A stretch of 64,000 bases of DNA from Chaunax sp. Z400 (taxonomy: Eukaryota > Chordata > Actinopteri > Lophiiformes > Chaunacidae), in the NCBI GenBank assembly GCA_037577475.1, contig CM075188.1, positions 8,988,001-9,052,000 on the forward strand. Reading direction: 5' to 3'. This document shows positions 13,101 to 23,512 of this stretch, piece by piece. Under the pieces are notes generated by a model, which saw only the letters and a program-made list of their open reading frames with translations, was not told the DNA's origin and did not search any database. How positions within the stretch are numbered: the stretch's first letter is position 1; the number at the start of each line of letters is the position of its first letter. Both the position numbers and the translations under genes were made by a program.

Positions 13101-14224
13101 TCGCAAGAAAAAATCCATCTAATGCCTGACAGAAACAAAATATACTCTTAATTCACTCACATTCCTTCATGTAACCAAAAAGAAAAGACCATGTAAAGAC
13201 TATTCCACTCCGTGTTTAGCAGTGCTCCTCGCTCACCTCCAACATCAGCTGAGTGAACTCTTCATTACTAAGAAAAGGAGGCTTCCAGTCTTGTCTGATC
13301 TCAGTTGACTCTGACTGAGCAGCGATTTCTGATAGAGTAGACATGAAACATGTCAACAAACAGTCCAAATGAACTGGATCTTTATCACAAACTTGCTACT
13401 ACGACAGGTTCTCACCCTTGTGTTTGTGCAGAAAATCAATGCTGTTCTGCAAAATAGTAGACTTGTCCATCTTGCGGGTGTTGCCCGGCAACATGGTGCC
13501 CAGCTCCTTGATGAGGACATTGAACTGGTCTCTGCGTTTCTTCTCTGACTTATTACGGGACACACTGTGGACACAATAAGGCAAGCAACACTTCTTAAGT
13601 TTTGAACCATTGCTTGGTCTACATTAGAAATGCTGCATTATTGTGACTACAGTGGAACATGTGACAATGTGTCGTATCCCTTCCTTATATTTTAGGTGCA
13701 TCTTTAAATGAAATATGAATTGATATAAAAACTAAATGTGTATTATCACTGAATGTGTCGGGTCTGAAAACAAGCCATGAGGATTTTACCGTTTTGCTTT
13801 GTCCTTTTCATCTTCTTCCATTAACCCATCAATGATACTGCTGTCATCCCTGCAGAGCAAACGATGAATGGTCAGTTGAAGGAGATCCTTTAATATTCAT
13901 ACTCCAATAATAATTTACAAACAACTCTAATTGTCTAATCTTATTTTTTTGTTGAGGTAAAAGCAGGTAAGAATCAAACTGAACACATTCAACATTGTAT
14001 GCCCAAAGTGACTTTATCTAGTGCTGAAGCAATTAGTTGGTCAATCAATCTATGGCAATTTCGATTTTTAAAAAAAATTCATTAATTAAAAAGCATCACA
14101 GTCGGATAAGAACGTTGTTTATGGACAAACAGGTGTTTTGACATTTTGTAAACTGCACGATTCATTAAAAAATTATAAAAACTGCAGGTAAGTGTCTGAC
14201 TCACCGGTCAATGCTTGAGGTCAT
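6947..14224 (-). CDS. clock: clock: circadian bHLH-PAS transcription factor, complete coding region in 20 exons
   Basis: CLOCK pairs with BMAL1 in the nucleus, binds CACGTG E-boxes and drives per and cry. Coding exons, in transcript order: 14205-14224, 13790-13849, 13416-13564, 13237-13328, 13036-13125, 12793-12913, 12547-12660, 12340-12458, 11504-11586, 10474-10580, 10218-10365, 10035-10107, 9775-9919, 9576-9676, 9330-9452, 8573-8731, 8263-8469, 7933-8120, 7469-7718, 6947-7153. All junctions keep phase and sum to 2556 nt, i.e. 851 residues plus stop. Order: bHLH (about 27-80), PAS-A (about 104-210), PAS-B with PAC (about 256-368), coiled region (516-568), Gln-rich tail ending APQPQ. The start ATG (MTSSIDR) lies in the same exon position as the internal MSSIVDR of human CLOCK, and an in-frame TGA lies 12 nt upstream. 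Synteny with nmu and exoc1 suggests the clocka paralogue, but clocka versus clockb is not settled from sequence alone. Confidence 0.96.
8573..8731 (-). CDS. clock: clock exon 16: counterpart of mouse exon 19 (coiled-coil region)
   Basis: These 53 in-frame codons (residues about 516-568) read SMVQFCSQIEVMQNLKEQLE and onward through RTRMIEANIQRQQ. This is the segment removed in the mouse Clock-delta19 allele, which costs 51 residues and abolishes normal transactivation. Heptad-like Leu, Met and Ile spacing supports a coiled coil. Both flanking junctions are phase 0, so skipping this exon would keep the frame, as in mouse. Confidence 0.92.
9330..9452 (-). CDS. clock: clock exon 15: internal polyglutamine exon
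   Basis: The exon is phase 0 on both sides (41 codons). It encodes an uninterrupted run of seven glutamines, one proline and five more glutamines, written with mixed CAG and CAA codons. It lies just before the coiled region. PolyQ length in fish clock genes is a known polymorphic trait studied in relation to latitude and timing. The mixed codons suggest slower slippage than a pure CAG tract would show. Confidence 0.9.
10218..11586 (-). CDS. clock: clock exons 9-11: PAS-B domain and PAC motif
   Basis: Exons 11504-11586, 10474-10580 and 10218-10365 encode the second PAS domain. Landmarks are EEFTSRHSLEWKFLFLDH, APPIIGYLPFEVLGTSGYD, DDLETLAKCHEH and, in the PAC part, KGQQWIWLQTHYYITYHQW. Conservation with other vertebrate CLOCK proteins is almost complete here. 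The 923-nt intron between exons 9 and 10 holds a MITE-like insertion (about 10840-11335). Confidence 0.94.
10840..11335. mobile_element. MITE-like non-autonomous DNA element in clock intron 9
   Basis: The segment opens with 'ccccgtttacacgacaac' and closes with 'ttggtgtaaacaaccttt', so the GTTTACAC core is inverted at its two ends. A related internal phrase ('gcccgtttacacaacaacg') lies near 11188. The inside is non-coding and more CpG-rich than the intron around it. Fish hAT-type non-autonomous elements look like this, but target-site duplications were not established. Confidence 0.45.
11720..12000. repeat. Possible second MITE-like insertion in clock intron 8
   Basis: The block has raised CpG content and phrases such as 'cgacattgataca' and 'atatggcgacggtgg' (minus strand) that recall fish hAT-derived repeats. 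It sits inside the 752-nt intron between clock exons 8 and 9 and has no conserved coding frame. Boundaries are approximate. Confidence 0.3.
12547..13328 (-). CDS. clock: clock exons 4-7: PAS-A domain
   Basis: Four exons (13237-13328, 13036-13125, 12793-12913, 12547-12660) encode the first PAS domain, which mediates heterodimerisation with BMAL1. Readable landmarks are QDWKPPFLSNEEFTQLMLE, LDGFFLAIMTDG, SESVTSLLEHLP, then LTPEYLK and NQLEFCCHMLRG. Introns here are short (about 80-130 nt). At the exon 7-8 junction the protein reads SDGPNCTRNGFEG, where mammalian CLOCK has a Ser-rich linker; this is a normal variable loop. Confidence 0.93.
13416..13564 (-). CDS. clock: clock exon 3: basic helix-loop-helix
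   Basis: This exon encodes most of the DNA-binding bHLH. The basic segment reads SRNKSEKKRRDQFN, with the Glu and Arg residues that contact E-box bases, followed by the helices around VLIKELGTMLPG and DKSTILQNSIDFL. Exon 2 (13790-13849) supplies the acidic lead-in ending KDKAKR. The acceptor is TGTCCACAG and the donor GTGAGAACC, with split codons on both sides. The sequence is nearly identical to the vertebrate family consensus, as expected for a functional gene. Confidence 0.95.
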
Positions 14225-14296
14225 TTTGTTTCCTTTTCAGGGTCGCAGTGTTGGTGAGTGTTCTTTTAATCGTGAGGTAGACATTTGTGAATGAAC
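14225..14296 (-). other. clock: clock 5' UTR part of the start-codon exon, with a second short uORF
   Basis: The exon holding the initiator ATG has a clear acceptor after a long T run (CCCTTTAAG). Its 72-nt leader contains an ATG at 14284-14282 opening a 15-codon ORF (begins MSTSRLKEH) that stops at 14237-14239. This stop is in the same frame as clock and only 12 nt before its ATG. The main start has A at -3. Confidence 0.6.
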
Positions 14297-14444
14297 CTTA
14301 AAGGGTAAAAAAAAAAAAAAAAGATCACATAGAATGACAACTTGCAACAGCTTCATCACCTCTCAGTAAATTAAATTGAGGGATAGACCAATGATCAGCC
14401 TGGCCTTTTGTCGGATCTGATATTGGATACTGATATTGATATTT

Positions 14445-14700
14445 TTCCATCCATCATTTTTCTGTAACGGCTTATCCTGTGCAGTGTCGTGGGGGGCTGG
14501 AGCTTATCTCAGGTGACATTGGGCAAGAGGCAGGGCACGTCCCGGCCAAGTCGCCAGTTCATCACAGGGCCACACACAGAAAGATAAACAACCATTCAAA
14601 CCCACATTCATACACTGGTGGCAGAAGCTACCATGCAAGTCACCACCTGCTTATCAAGAGTGACAAACATTCACAAAATCACTGACACACTAATAGAATA
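14445..14700 (+). repeat. Dispersed teleost repeat ('cttatcctgtgcag' family), copy 1
   Basis: The copy reads 'catccatcatttttctgtaa', 'cttatcctgtgcagtgtcg', 'gacattgggcaagaggcag' and 'tcgccagttcatcacagg'. A second, clearly related copy lies at about 20505-20790. The family is very common in fish genomes. It has no coding capacity and lies in a clock leader intron. Confidence 0.75.
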
Positions 14701-15159
14701 GCCATTAGGAGAAAATTATGGTCCAAATCTTACCCAAAGACACGTCCATTTATCAGAAGATCAAACCACTGACCTTTAGGTCTCCTGAGCCAAAGCATTC
14801 AAAAATATATATTTTGTATTAATAATCTGAATCTGACTGTATCTAAAGTAATCAAATAAATAGAGTGAAGTGAAAAGTACAATATTTGTAACGGAGTGGA
14901 AATAAAGAAAATGGTGATACTCAAGTACCTTGAATTGTACAGTACTTGAGTAAACTGTACTTAGTAACTGTACAGTCCACCAATGGTCTAAATTTTGACA
15001 GAGATTTTTTTTTATTTTCACTGAAACTATGCACTGGTCCCATTCTTAAGTTATCGTTTCTTCTTTAATAATAATGATCAGTATTGTAAATGAAAGAAAC
15101 ATATTAAGTTGACCCCTAATCAAAATGGTATCAAATCAGATGGTGAAACTAAATCTTAC

Positions 15160-15390
15160 CTTACTGACAGTACAGCCAGTCCCGTGAGAGGATGAGGAAG
15201 GTGCTGCTGGATGAAGGCAGGGTCTGGGTGGACACACTGTGGTGGTGGTGGTGATGGTGATGCTCTCCAAGTCTTGGAGGAGAGTCACTGAAAGCTTCCT
15301 CAACCAGAGGGCAGAAAGTTGACAAGAGGTCTTTCAGAGTTCTTCTTCTGCTGCGGCTGTGAGTGTGGCACATGGCAGCAAGATCAGAGT
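15160..15390 (-). other. clock: clock 5' leader exon carrying a 70-codon upstream ORF
   Basis: A non-coding leader exon is inferred between a pyrimidine-rich acceptor (CACCTCTTACAG) and a strong donor (AAG then GTAAGATTT). Inside it, 15161-15373 on the minus strand is a complete ORF of 70 codons plus stop. It starts at an ATG with G at -3, begins MCHTHSRSRRRTLKD, contains eight consecutive histidines and closes with TAA just before the donor. The frame does not continue into the clock protein. Whether the peptide matters or the ORF only regulates translation cannot be told from sequence. Confidence 0.55.
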
Positions 15391-15479
15391 CTGTAAGAGG
15401 TGACAAAAACACACAACGTGTTGTCAGTACCTCCTTACCTCCTCCAAGGAGAGTATGCTTTCTCCCATGTCTATTTATT

Positions 15480-15690
15480 GGTTTGTTTGTTGATCTGTTA
15501 GCAGGGTTACACTAAAACCACTGAACTGATCCAGTACAATAGGGCATGGCCAGGCACAAAGCAAATACATTTTGGTACGGATCTGGATTGAGTGGCAGAT
15601 GCAGGAATTTAATTTAACTTTCCATAGAATTGTGACATCAGACGTTTTTCAACATTTCCCCTACTTTCTCAGAAAATAATCCATGAACAA
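15480..15690 (+). repeat. Dispersed teleost repeat ('gttagcagggttac' family)
   Basis: Phrases 'ctgttagcagggttacacta', 'acattttggtacggatctgg', 'ggcagatgcaggaatttaat' and 'agacgtttttcaacatttcc' mark a widespread fish repeat. Related, more decayed pieces occur at about 26480-26790, 42595-42840 and 49140-49260. Confidence 0.6.
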
Positions 15691-18600
15691 TGAGTGTGGT
15701 GCAGATGCATTTTAGAATTCGGATGTGCTAGATCAAAAACACTTGTGTCAAACTGTGGCTTCTGTAACAGATTTATGTATTCAAGAGTACAATCAATACA
15801 TTCCATTGTCCTTTTGAGTCTAATATTATGCTCTATTATGTTTTATGACAAATAAACACTGTTATCGGACCGTTTCCCCCTTTCTGTTATTTTTCTATTA
15901 TAAGAGCTGCACAGACGTGTAGAATTGCTCAGCCTTTGCTGGAGGTATGCGCTCTATTGAGAGCCATTCTAGTCTTTTAATGTTGTCAATTTGTCCACAC
16001 AGCAAGATCAAGCATAAACCCTGTCAATCCACTTCTTAATAAGTCCAGAATGTAATATCTCAACTAAAGTACGGACTGCCGTAAAATGTTGTGCAGACGA
16101 TAAATCCTAATGACTCTGTAGTATCCAAATTTTTCCTCTTAAACCGGCGACAACCACTGAACGGATTGCCAGTCACCTTTGGTTAAAAGGTGATGTTGTC
16201 CTCTAAGGATGATTTGTAATTTAAGCAGTTACATTTCCTCTGGCACCATCATGAGGTGAAAATGTCAATCAGCGACTGTTGCGGCACCACAATCTATTCA
16301 GGGCAACCGTGACACATGGTGTTTTAATTTCACACAACAACCGCTGAGGTTAACCCTTCTTCTGACATCTAACATTAAAATTATGAATTAAAAAGACATA
16401 AACAACTTCAGAAGTTATGGCAGTAGTTAGATTTAAAGTGTGCATGGAAACCTTTTAGTCAACATGTCGACATGTGTGATTCCAGTTCATAATGTCCAGT
16501 CAGAAACATGCTGCCTTCATTTAGAGACTATAGAGCTTTGTCACAAGGTTCTTCACAAGCTTCTGTTTGACTACTGCTGTATGTTTATTAGTGTGTAAGG
16601 TCATTAAGACAAACAGCAGAGAGAGTCAACTTCCTCATGTGTTCACATGATTGGCCAATAAAGCTGATATTGATAGAACACAAAGAAGCTTCAAACTCTA
16701 TAACCTGGATGCTTCCCACACACCGTCAACCCGACAGCACATAAGATCTATATAATCACCACAGCATCAATGTGGGCAACCAGGATTAGTGTGTCCAATT
16801 CAGTATCTGACTAAATGTGACATATCGTCACGATCTCCCCTTCTGTTCCCGAGTTATGGCATTAGATAACGGTCAGGACACTTGCAGACCATCATGACGT
16901 CATGGGTCAGTTGACTTTTGGCCTGTTAGACATAAAATGCCACCAACAAATTATAATTGTATCCTGTTAGACATTCGTGTGAAATTCAGTCACACAATGA
17001 ACTTTGACTTTTGATCACTAAAAAAAAAAGAAAAAAGAAAAAATCAAATTAGTTCTTTTCATCTCCCACCATCAAATCTAGTTCCTTACGTAGGTATGTC
17101 TACAATAGACTGTCAGATTAAAATGAGAGGGCCCACTGGGTCTCTAGCCTAAATATTTGACCCACATATTTCATGACGTCAGAACATGTGTGGGAGGTTT
17201 TCTCACCATAATGGCCTATTTATGTAGGTAAGAAAATCCCTTCAGTGACACTCTCCACATATCATGGTACACGTGACATTTCCATTCCATATAAATGTCT
17301 TGGTGTTAAATATTTGAGGGATTTATATTAAAATTATATTAGCTAATAAATACACTTACTGATGCAAGTGGCAAAATTATTGAGTTTGGTAACTTGATCT
17401 GCTTTTGTTATTATTGCTTTGTTTCATTTATTAGTTTTTTCCATATTTAATAGTGCCTGAGACTACTACTCCAATTTAAAATGAAATAATAAGTGATTTC
17501 AAAAGATAAGGTCATCATCTGATGAAGATAAGAGACAATAGAAGATAGTAAGAGGATAATAAACAAGAATTACAAATCCAAGATACACATTTTAGAGGAA
17601 AGAGGATTTGATGTGAATAATATTTTAAAAAATTTAAATTAAATTATGAACAATTGACAAAGGATCACAACGCACAAAGGACACTCCAGTCAATTGTGTT
17701 TAGGCCTAAATTAATTCACTGCCATGTTCAATAAAACGTAGAGAGGAAGTCAGCATTGTGAGTGTTTATACCATAATGTTAAGACACAAAAGGAGAGAAA
17801 AAAAGTCACAGTAAGAGGAGGAGTAGGTTTAATAATGGCTCATTGATTTTCCGCTATGCATTGTTGCCTCTCTGCTCACTGTGGCTCTTCTGACACAAAG
17901 AATGAGTGCCTTATCTAAGAGCACTGTTGTGTCAACACAGGTGATCAAATAGGTTTTCCGGCAAGAGGAGAGTTGTAGTAAAGCACTTTATCAAGTACAT
18001 ACAGGCAAACAGAGATGTCTCATTTCTGCTCCAACAGTCAACCTAACTGGAACACAGATCAAGACTGTAAAAAGCCAAGTAGATGCTGTAGAATAAATAA
18101 AAGTAGTGTGACAGCAAAAGAGAAGTGGTCAGGACAATGTTGATCACTTGTGTATCAGCAGCGGTGGCAGCAGCAGAGTGAGCGTTGTGTAAGCAGGAGA
18201 GCAGGGGTTGTATAACTGTGATGTCATCGGTGCTTCACTGACCTGCTGGCCCAATGACCTACTTTCCTCCTTCTCCTCCTCCGATCTAACTTAACCACAG
18301 CTCCACACCTTCCTGTTCCTACCAATAACACTGCACTCGCTGTCAACACAAGTCCCTTAAAAGCCCAGCATTTTACACATCAACTGTCTTCACAAAAGGT
18401 GTCATCAGGGGAAAATGACACAGTCTGCATGTATCACATTTCCTCATTTAATCACATGAAGCATCCCTGCTATCCTAAGCCTCAGTGGGCACATACGTCA
18501 AGGAAAAAAGCGCTGCAGCCGTTTAAAGGTGCTGAATTTTCAACAGCTAATTATCAGTTTTTATCAGTCCACCATGTAGATAATCAGACACACTCAAATT

Positions 18601-19260
18601 AACACGCCTCATATATTCAGGGCTGTTTTCCACCCTAACACACACACAATCAGAATGAAACCACTCTTATAATATTTGTTTAATATGTGAATAGTGAGTA
18701 TGTGATGTAGGGCGGCAGAGCTCTGAGGGTATGAGTCACTCTGAAGCGGATCTATGGCGCCTCTCGTCACGCACCCACCACACTCTGCACTGGGATGCCA
18801 GCACAGCAGCGGTGCCAACGAGCACCACCATAGCAACACGCCTCATCGTGTGTTATGAAAATATCCTGCTTGAATACCTCCACTGCCCATACTCCTGCCA
18901 TCATACTGTGAGAATTATTAGACTTAAAACAGTCTGGGTATGAGACTGGGTACAAAGACTGTGACAGGAAGCTCTGTAGTAATGTGTGTCATGTAAAAAT
19001 GACTCTGATGCTCTTAAATGCAGTTCTGCATCACTTAGAGGAAATAATCACGAGCAAACCAAAGACCGGTAATCAATATTCACCAGGGACGCAGCTTTTG
19101 TACGTTCATGGTCCAGTAGACAGGGTAATATCACTGCAGACTAGAAGCCCACTCTGATGAGAGCAGAAACTACTTGCTGACATGCAAAGGCTGAAGTAGC
19201 AGTCCTCAACCCAGAGGCAGGCCGGAGGTCTAACTTTTGAATTCGTGTTACTCGATTACA
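15691..19260. other. Clock leader intron, no gene seen
   Basis: About 3.5 kb of AT-rich sequence without conserved coding frames or RNA genes. The longest open frames (around 18400-18950) overlap on both strands and show no domain, codon bias or splice context, so they look random. Confidence 0.5.
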
Positions 19261-19264
19261 TGGC

Positions 19265-20435
19265 GCTAGAAAAGCCTCTACACTAGAAACTACATCAGAA
19301 ACATCTGATGATGCTGTGGCAAAATGTAAAGAAGTGATTGCATCAGCACTAAATGCATTACCATGCCTCACATAACAGAGGACTCCTACCTACACTAATT
19401 TCAGTCCCTCCCATATTGATCATCTCGTTGATAGTGCTGCAGGCTCACTAAGAGCAACTCTGGACTCCATTGCCCATCTAAAAAAGAAGAGTCTCAAACG
19501 CCGGAGATTAGCTCCATGGTATAACCCTCAAACCCGCAATCTAAAGAAAATAGCAAAGAGAAAATGGTGTCGTACTAAACTAGAAGAGTCTCAATTAGCC
19601 TGGAAAGACAGCCTTAAAAGCTATAGGAAGGCCCTCCGCAATGCCAGAGCAGCCTAGGAGTAGGCTTAAAACTTTCCTTTTTGATAAGGTTTATAATTAA
19701 GGCTGGTTTAGGCTAGCCTTTAGCTATGCTGCTATAGGCATAGACTCCTGGGGGACTTCCTGTGATGCACTGAGGACCTCTTCTCTCTCTTCTTTACACC
19801 CTCATGTCTCATTAATTCATGTTACTAACTTGACTTCTTCCATGGAGACTCTGTGCTTTCTCATCCCACAGGTTACCATGGACTGTGATTGGATCTACTG
19901 CTGGGATCATGGTCGACAACCACTGACATCATCATTATTATCATTACCATTATTATTATTATTCTATTACTGTCATCATCATTATTAATATTATTGTTAT
20001 TATTATCATTGTTGTTATTGTAGCAGTTATTATAAATACTACAAACTGCAATCTCTCTTTTATAATAGCTGTTTTTGTTATTGTGGTTGCACATGTCTAT
20101 GTCCCTGTCCTTCACTCCCTCTCTCTCCCCACCTATCCTCCCTATCTCTCTCTCTCCATCTATCTCCCCCATCTCTCTCTCTCTCTCCCCATCTATCTCC
20201 CAATCTTTCTTTCTATCTCTCTCACCCCAACCGGTCAAAGCAGAGGGCCGCCCACCATGAGTCTTGGATCTGCTCGAGATGTCTGCCCGTTAAAAGGCAG
20301 TTTTTCCTCGTCACTGTCGCCAAGTGCTTGCTCATGGGGGATTGTTGAATCAGTCTAGACCTGCTCTCTTTGGAAAGTGCCTTGATATAACTTTTGTTGT
20401 AATTTGGCACTATATAAATAAATTGAATTGAAATA
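19265..20435 (+). mobile_element. Internally deleted L2-type LINE with intact 3' tail
   Basis: The left part (about 19395-19655) encodes the segment before the reverse transcriptase domain in fish L2-like LINEs, with RRLAPWYNPQTRNLKK and ESQLAWKDSLKSYRKALRNA. It then jumps at about 19656 to the C-terminal and 3' UTR piece ('ggcttaaaactttccttttt'), so the reverse transcriptase domain is missing. The 3' UTR has the usual CT-rich run (20105-20225), 'aaaaggcagtttttcctcg' and the tail 'tatataaataaattgaattg'. ATT/ATC expansions fill 19920-20010. The element is inactive and sits in a clock leader intron. Confidence 0.82.
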
Positions 20436-20504
20436 GTTCTTTAAAATCTAAATATTAGGATGCATCCTTTGTTTATCCACAATGCTACCAAGTCATACTT
20501 TTCA

Positions 20505-20790
20505 TTTCAGTTTCCCATCCATCCATCTTGTATAAATGCTTATCCTGTGCAGGGTCGTGAGGAGTTGGAGCCTATCCCAGCTGACATTGGGCGAGAGGTG
20601 GGGTACATCTTGGAAAAGTCCCAGTTCATCACAGGGTTGACACACACAGTGACAAACAACCATTCACACTCACGGGCAATTTAGAGTCATGTCTTTGGAT
20701 GGTGGAAAGAAGATAAAGCACCAAGAGGGTGCCAGTGGAACATGCAAACTCTAAATGTGCTAACCACTGCACCACCATGCTGCCCCATTC
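20505..20790 (+). repeat. Dispersed teleost repeat ('cttatcctgtgcag' family), copy 2
   Basis: This copy shares with 14445-14700 the phrases 'cttatcctgtgcagggtcg', 'gacattgggcgagaggtgg' and 'agttcatcacagg'. It continues further at its right end with 'gggcaatttagagtcatgtc' and 'gtggaacatgcaaactcta'. Sharing within one window directly shows that it is repetitive. Confidence 0.8.
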
Positions 20791-20799
20791 TTCAATTAT

Positions 20800-23400
20800 G
20801 CTTATGACAAACTAACATGATTGTTTGAATACAATGTGTTTCGTTTGTCTCTTGTATTCAAAATACTGCATCTATAAAACTGACAAATAAAAAAGTACAT
20901 TTCTTTACCCAGGTATCTTTTCTTAATCTTTCAGTGATCTTCCAGCAGAAACTGCTACGGGCTCTAAAAGATTTTCAATTTCAACAAAACACAAAAATTT
21001 GAAGAACAAGATGAAGACCAAGTCTACAGCCATGCAGTTGGCTCTGCAAGGTTGAACTTGAGCACAACAATACTTTGAATTAAGTGCTAACACAAACATA
21101 GCAACATGCTCACAGTGACAATGCTGACACAGATGTTTTATGTTTACCCTGTGCACCATCTTTATGTCAGCATGCTAAATTCTGACTTGATAATGGCAAA
21201 AGGAGTTCTAATTGTGTACATTTCCTTATGTGGGGACTATGAATGTGTGCAATAAATTTCACAGCCATCCATCCAACAGTTGTCAAGATATTTTAGTTTG
21301 GACCAAAGTGGTGTTGCCATACCAAGAGTCATGCCCCTATTATAGCTAAAAACAAAATACATGCATACACATACATAGTTTAAAGTCAAATCACTAGAAT
21401 ACATTCATATTGATTAATAAACTCAATCTCTACTTCCCTGAAAAAGTTCAATGCATGAGATCAGGCACTGGCCAAAGGTTTTGTTAATACTTTCATACGA
21501 TAGTATAGCATAGAGCTGCACACAAATCAGGAAGCTTTACTGTCAGCTAGAATGCTCTTTAAGGCCATCACAAACTGTATCCAAGGACTGTGTCGTCTCT
21601 TTCATTTCAGTGGGAAAAAATATGGGTCAGCAACTAAATGATCATTTTATTATTGTTTCATTTCCTAAAATACCTCAGAATATTCCATGTAATTTCTCAA
21701 AAAGAGAAACATTTCTGGAACTTTAACCCTGCCTCCAGACAGTACTGTCTGGCAGGTCTGGTATCACATGCCTTGGTAAACTCTGGTATCATAGCAACCA
21801 CTGTGTTTTCTTCATCATCTACGTCACATCCTGCTGACACCTGAGAGGGGGGGATTTGTGAACATTCAAATATCCCAAGTGTCACACCACAGCGTTAACA
21901 AGATTTCAAGGAACCATTTAAAACTCAGTGGTGCTGGTAGACAGCACTCTGTATACCGTTACAGTCTAAAACAATCAGTTAGGAATAAAGTTCTAAAGGG
22001 AATGGGAGTCTTTTCTCTCATTCTGCTGCAAGTGTTGCGAAATATCTCGGATAATGTTATGCATTTTTTTTAACAGTGGGTAAGCAACAGACTCACTGGC
22101 AAGGGCATCACACAAATCAAGAGAAACACGTCAACAAACAATTTATTGCGTCACACATCCTGTCTGAGGGCACCATCATGGCCTGAACATCCAGGCAGCA
22201 CATAGCAATTAAAAGATGTCGGTTTACACTCGAGCTCCCATCATCGAAAGAGAAAGAGTTGATAACTATTTTGATAATCAACTCGTTATTTTAAAAGCAC
22301 AAATGTCAAAAAAATTTCCTGTTCCAGCTTCCTAGATTTGCTGTTTTTCTTTGTCATTTATGATAAAGAGCATTTAGGTTTGGGTCTGTCGGTTGAGCAA
22401 AAAAGTAATTTAAAGAGGTCAGTTTGGAATCTGGGAAATTGTGATGGGAGGTTTTTTTCACATTTATTTTACATTTCATAGACTAAATAATAGTAAATAG
22501 TAATTGAAATAATCGTTAGTGACAGCCCTAATCTTTACCACATTACGGGGATGTGAGATGCAACCGAGGACGGTTTTCATAAAATCAAGGACATTTGGCC
22601 TGTGCACAGTAAACTCCCCAGCACAAGCTTGTCAGCACTGCCCACCATACTGCTGCACAGTTGTACCAACCAAACCCTCAATGTTGGGCAGCCAGCTGTG
22701 TTTCCACTCAATGCACACACATCCACAGTCTCAGCAGCACAAAAGGAGTCTTTGTTTTGTATTTTCTCTACACAGCCCACAGACAGGAATGTTTGAGAGG
22801 CAAGCAGCAGCGGTTGGCAGGGGCCCCTCGACTGCTGCTGGCCTCCTGTCCCAGTGGAGCAGGAACTCAGCCAGGGGCCTCATGCTGATGCCAAGTGGGT
22901 CAACAGGGTTCAGAAAGACGACTGGCAGTACAAGAGGAGCAATTAAGATTGGCTATAGCCTTGAGTCTTCAAAATATATGAGCCAAATATGTCTGACCAA
23001 CATGCAGTACTGCAATATTTTTCCTTCTGAAATATATTTTTGCCATATTGAAATATACAAGAATTTTCACCAGACTTGAATAGCTCCATTTGTAAAAAAA
23101 AAATAAATAATAATAATAATTCTATAACTTTTTTTGGAGCAGGTTTTGACACAGTTTGACGAGGACTGCCAGTAAGAGTCACATCTGACATATGATTACA
23201 AAATAAAAAGAGGGTCCTCGCACACTTAGCGCTCGGCCCCTAAATATAAGCTCTGTCAAAACAAACAACAAAATAAAGCAAATCCAGCACCAGAAAAATA
23301 AAAATCACTAAATACCAGCACTGTGAAACCAAACAGACGACAACTCAGTTCAGATTTCACTGTGTGTATTAAATAAAGTAAGCAAAGCTAAAATGTTGTG
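20800..23400. other. Clock leader intron, no gene seen
   Basis: Only short frames without family resemblance were found. The longest (22519-23079 on the plus strand, 186 codons) lacks a recognisable domain, repeats or conserved splice context, and is probably chance. Confidence 0.45.
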
Positions 23401-23405
23401 TATAT

Positions 23406-23407
<2 letters not shown>

Positions 23408-23498
<91 letters not shown>

Positions 23499-23512
23499 TG
23501 TGTGTGTGTGTC
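23408..23512. repeat. (TG)n microsatellite
   Basis: About 50 TG units, nearly perfect, with a single TC interruption near 23498. The length makes it likely to be polymorphic. The open frames across it, of alternating Cys and Val, are artefacts. Confidence 0.98.

Noticed and set aside
22519..23079. Longest open frame in the window, 186 codons, plus strand
   Set aside because: No recognisable family, no repeats or signal, mixed composition, and it lies in a clock leader intron. Chance length in a patch of lower A+T.
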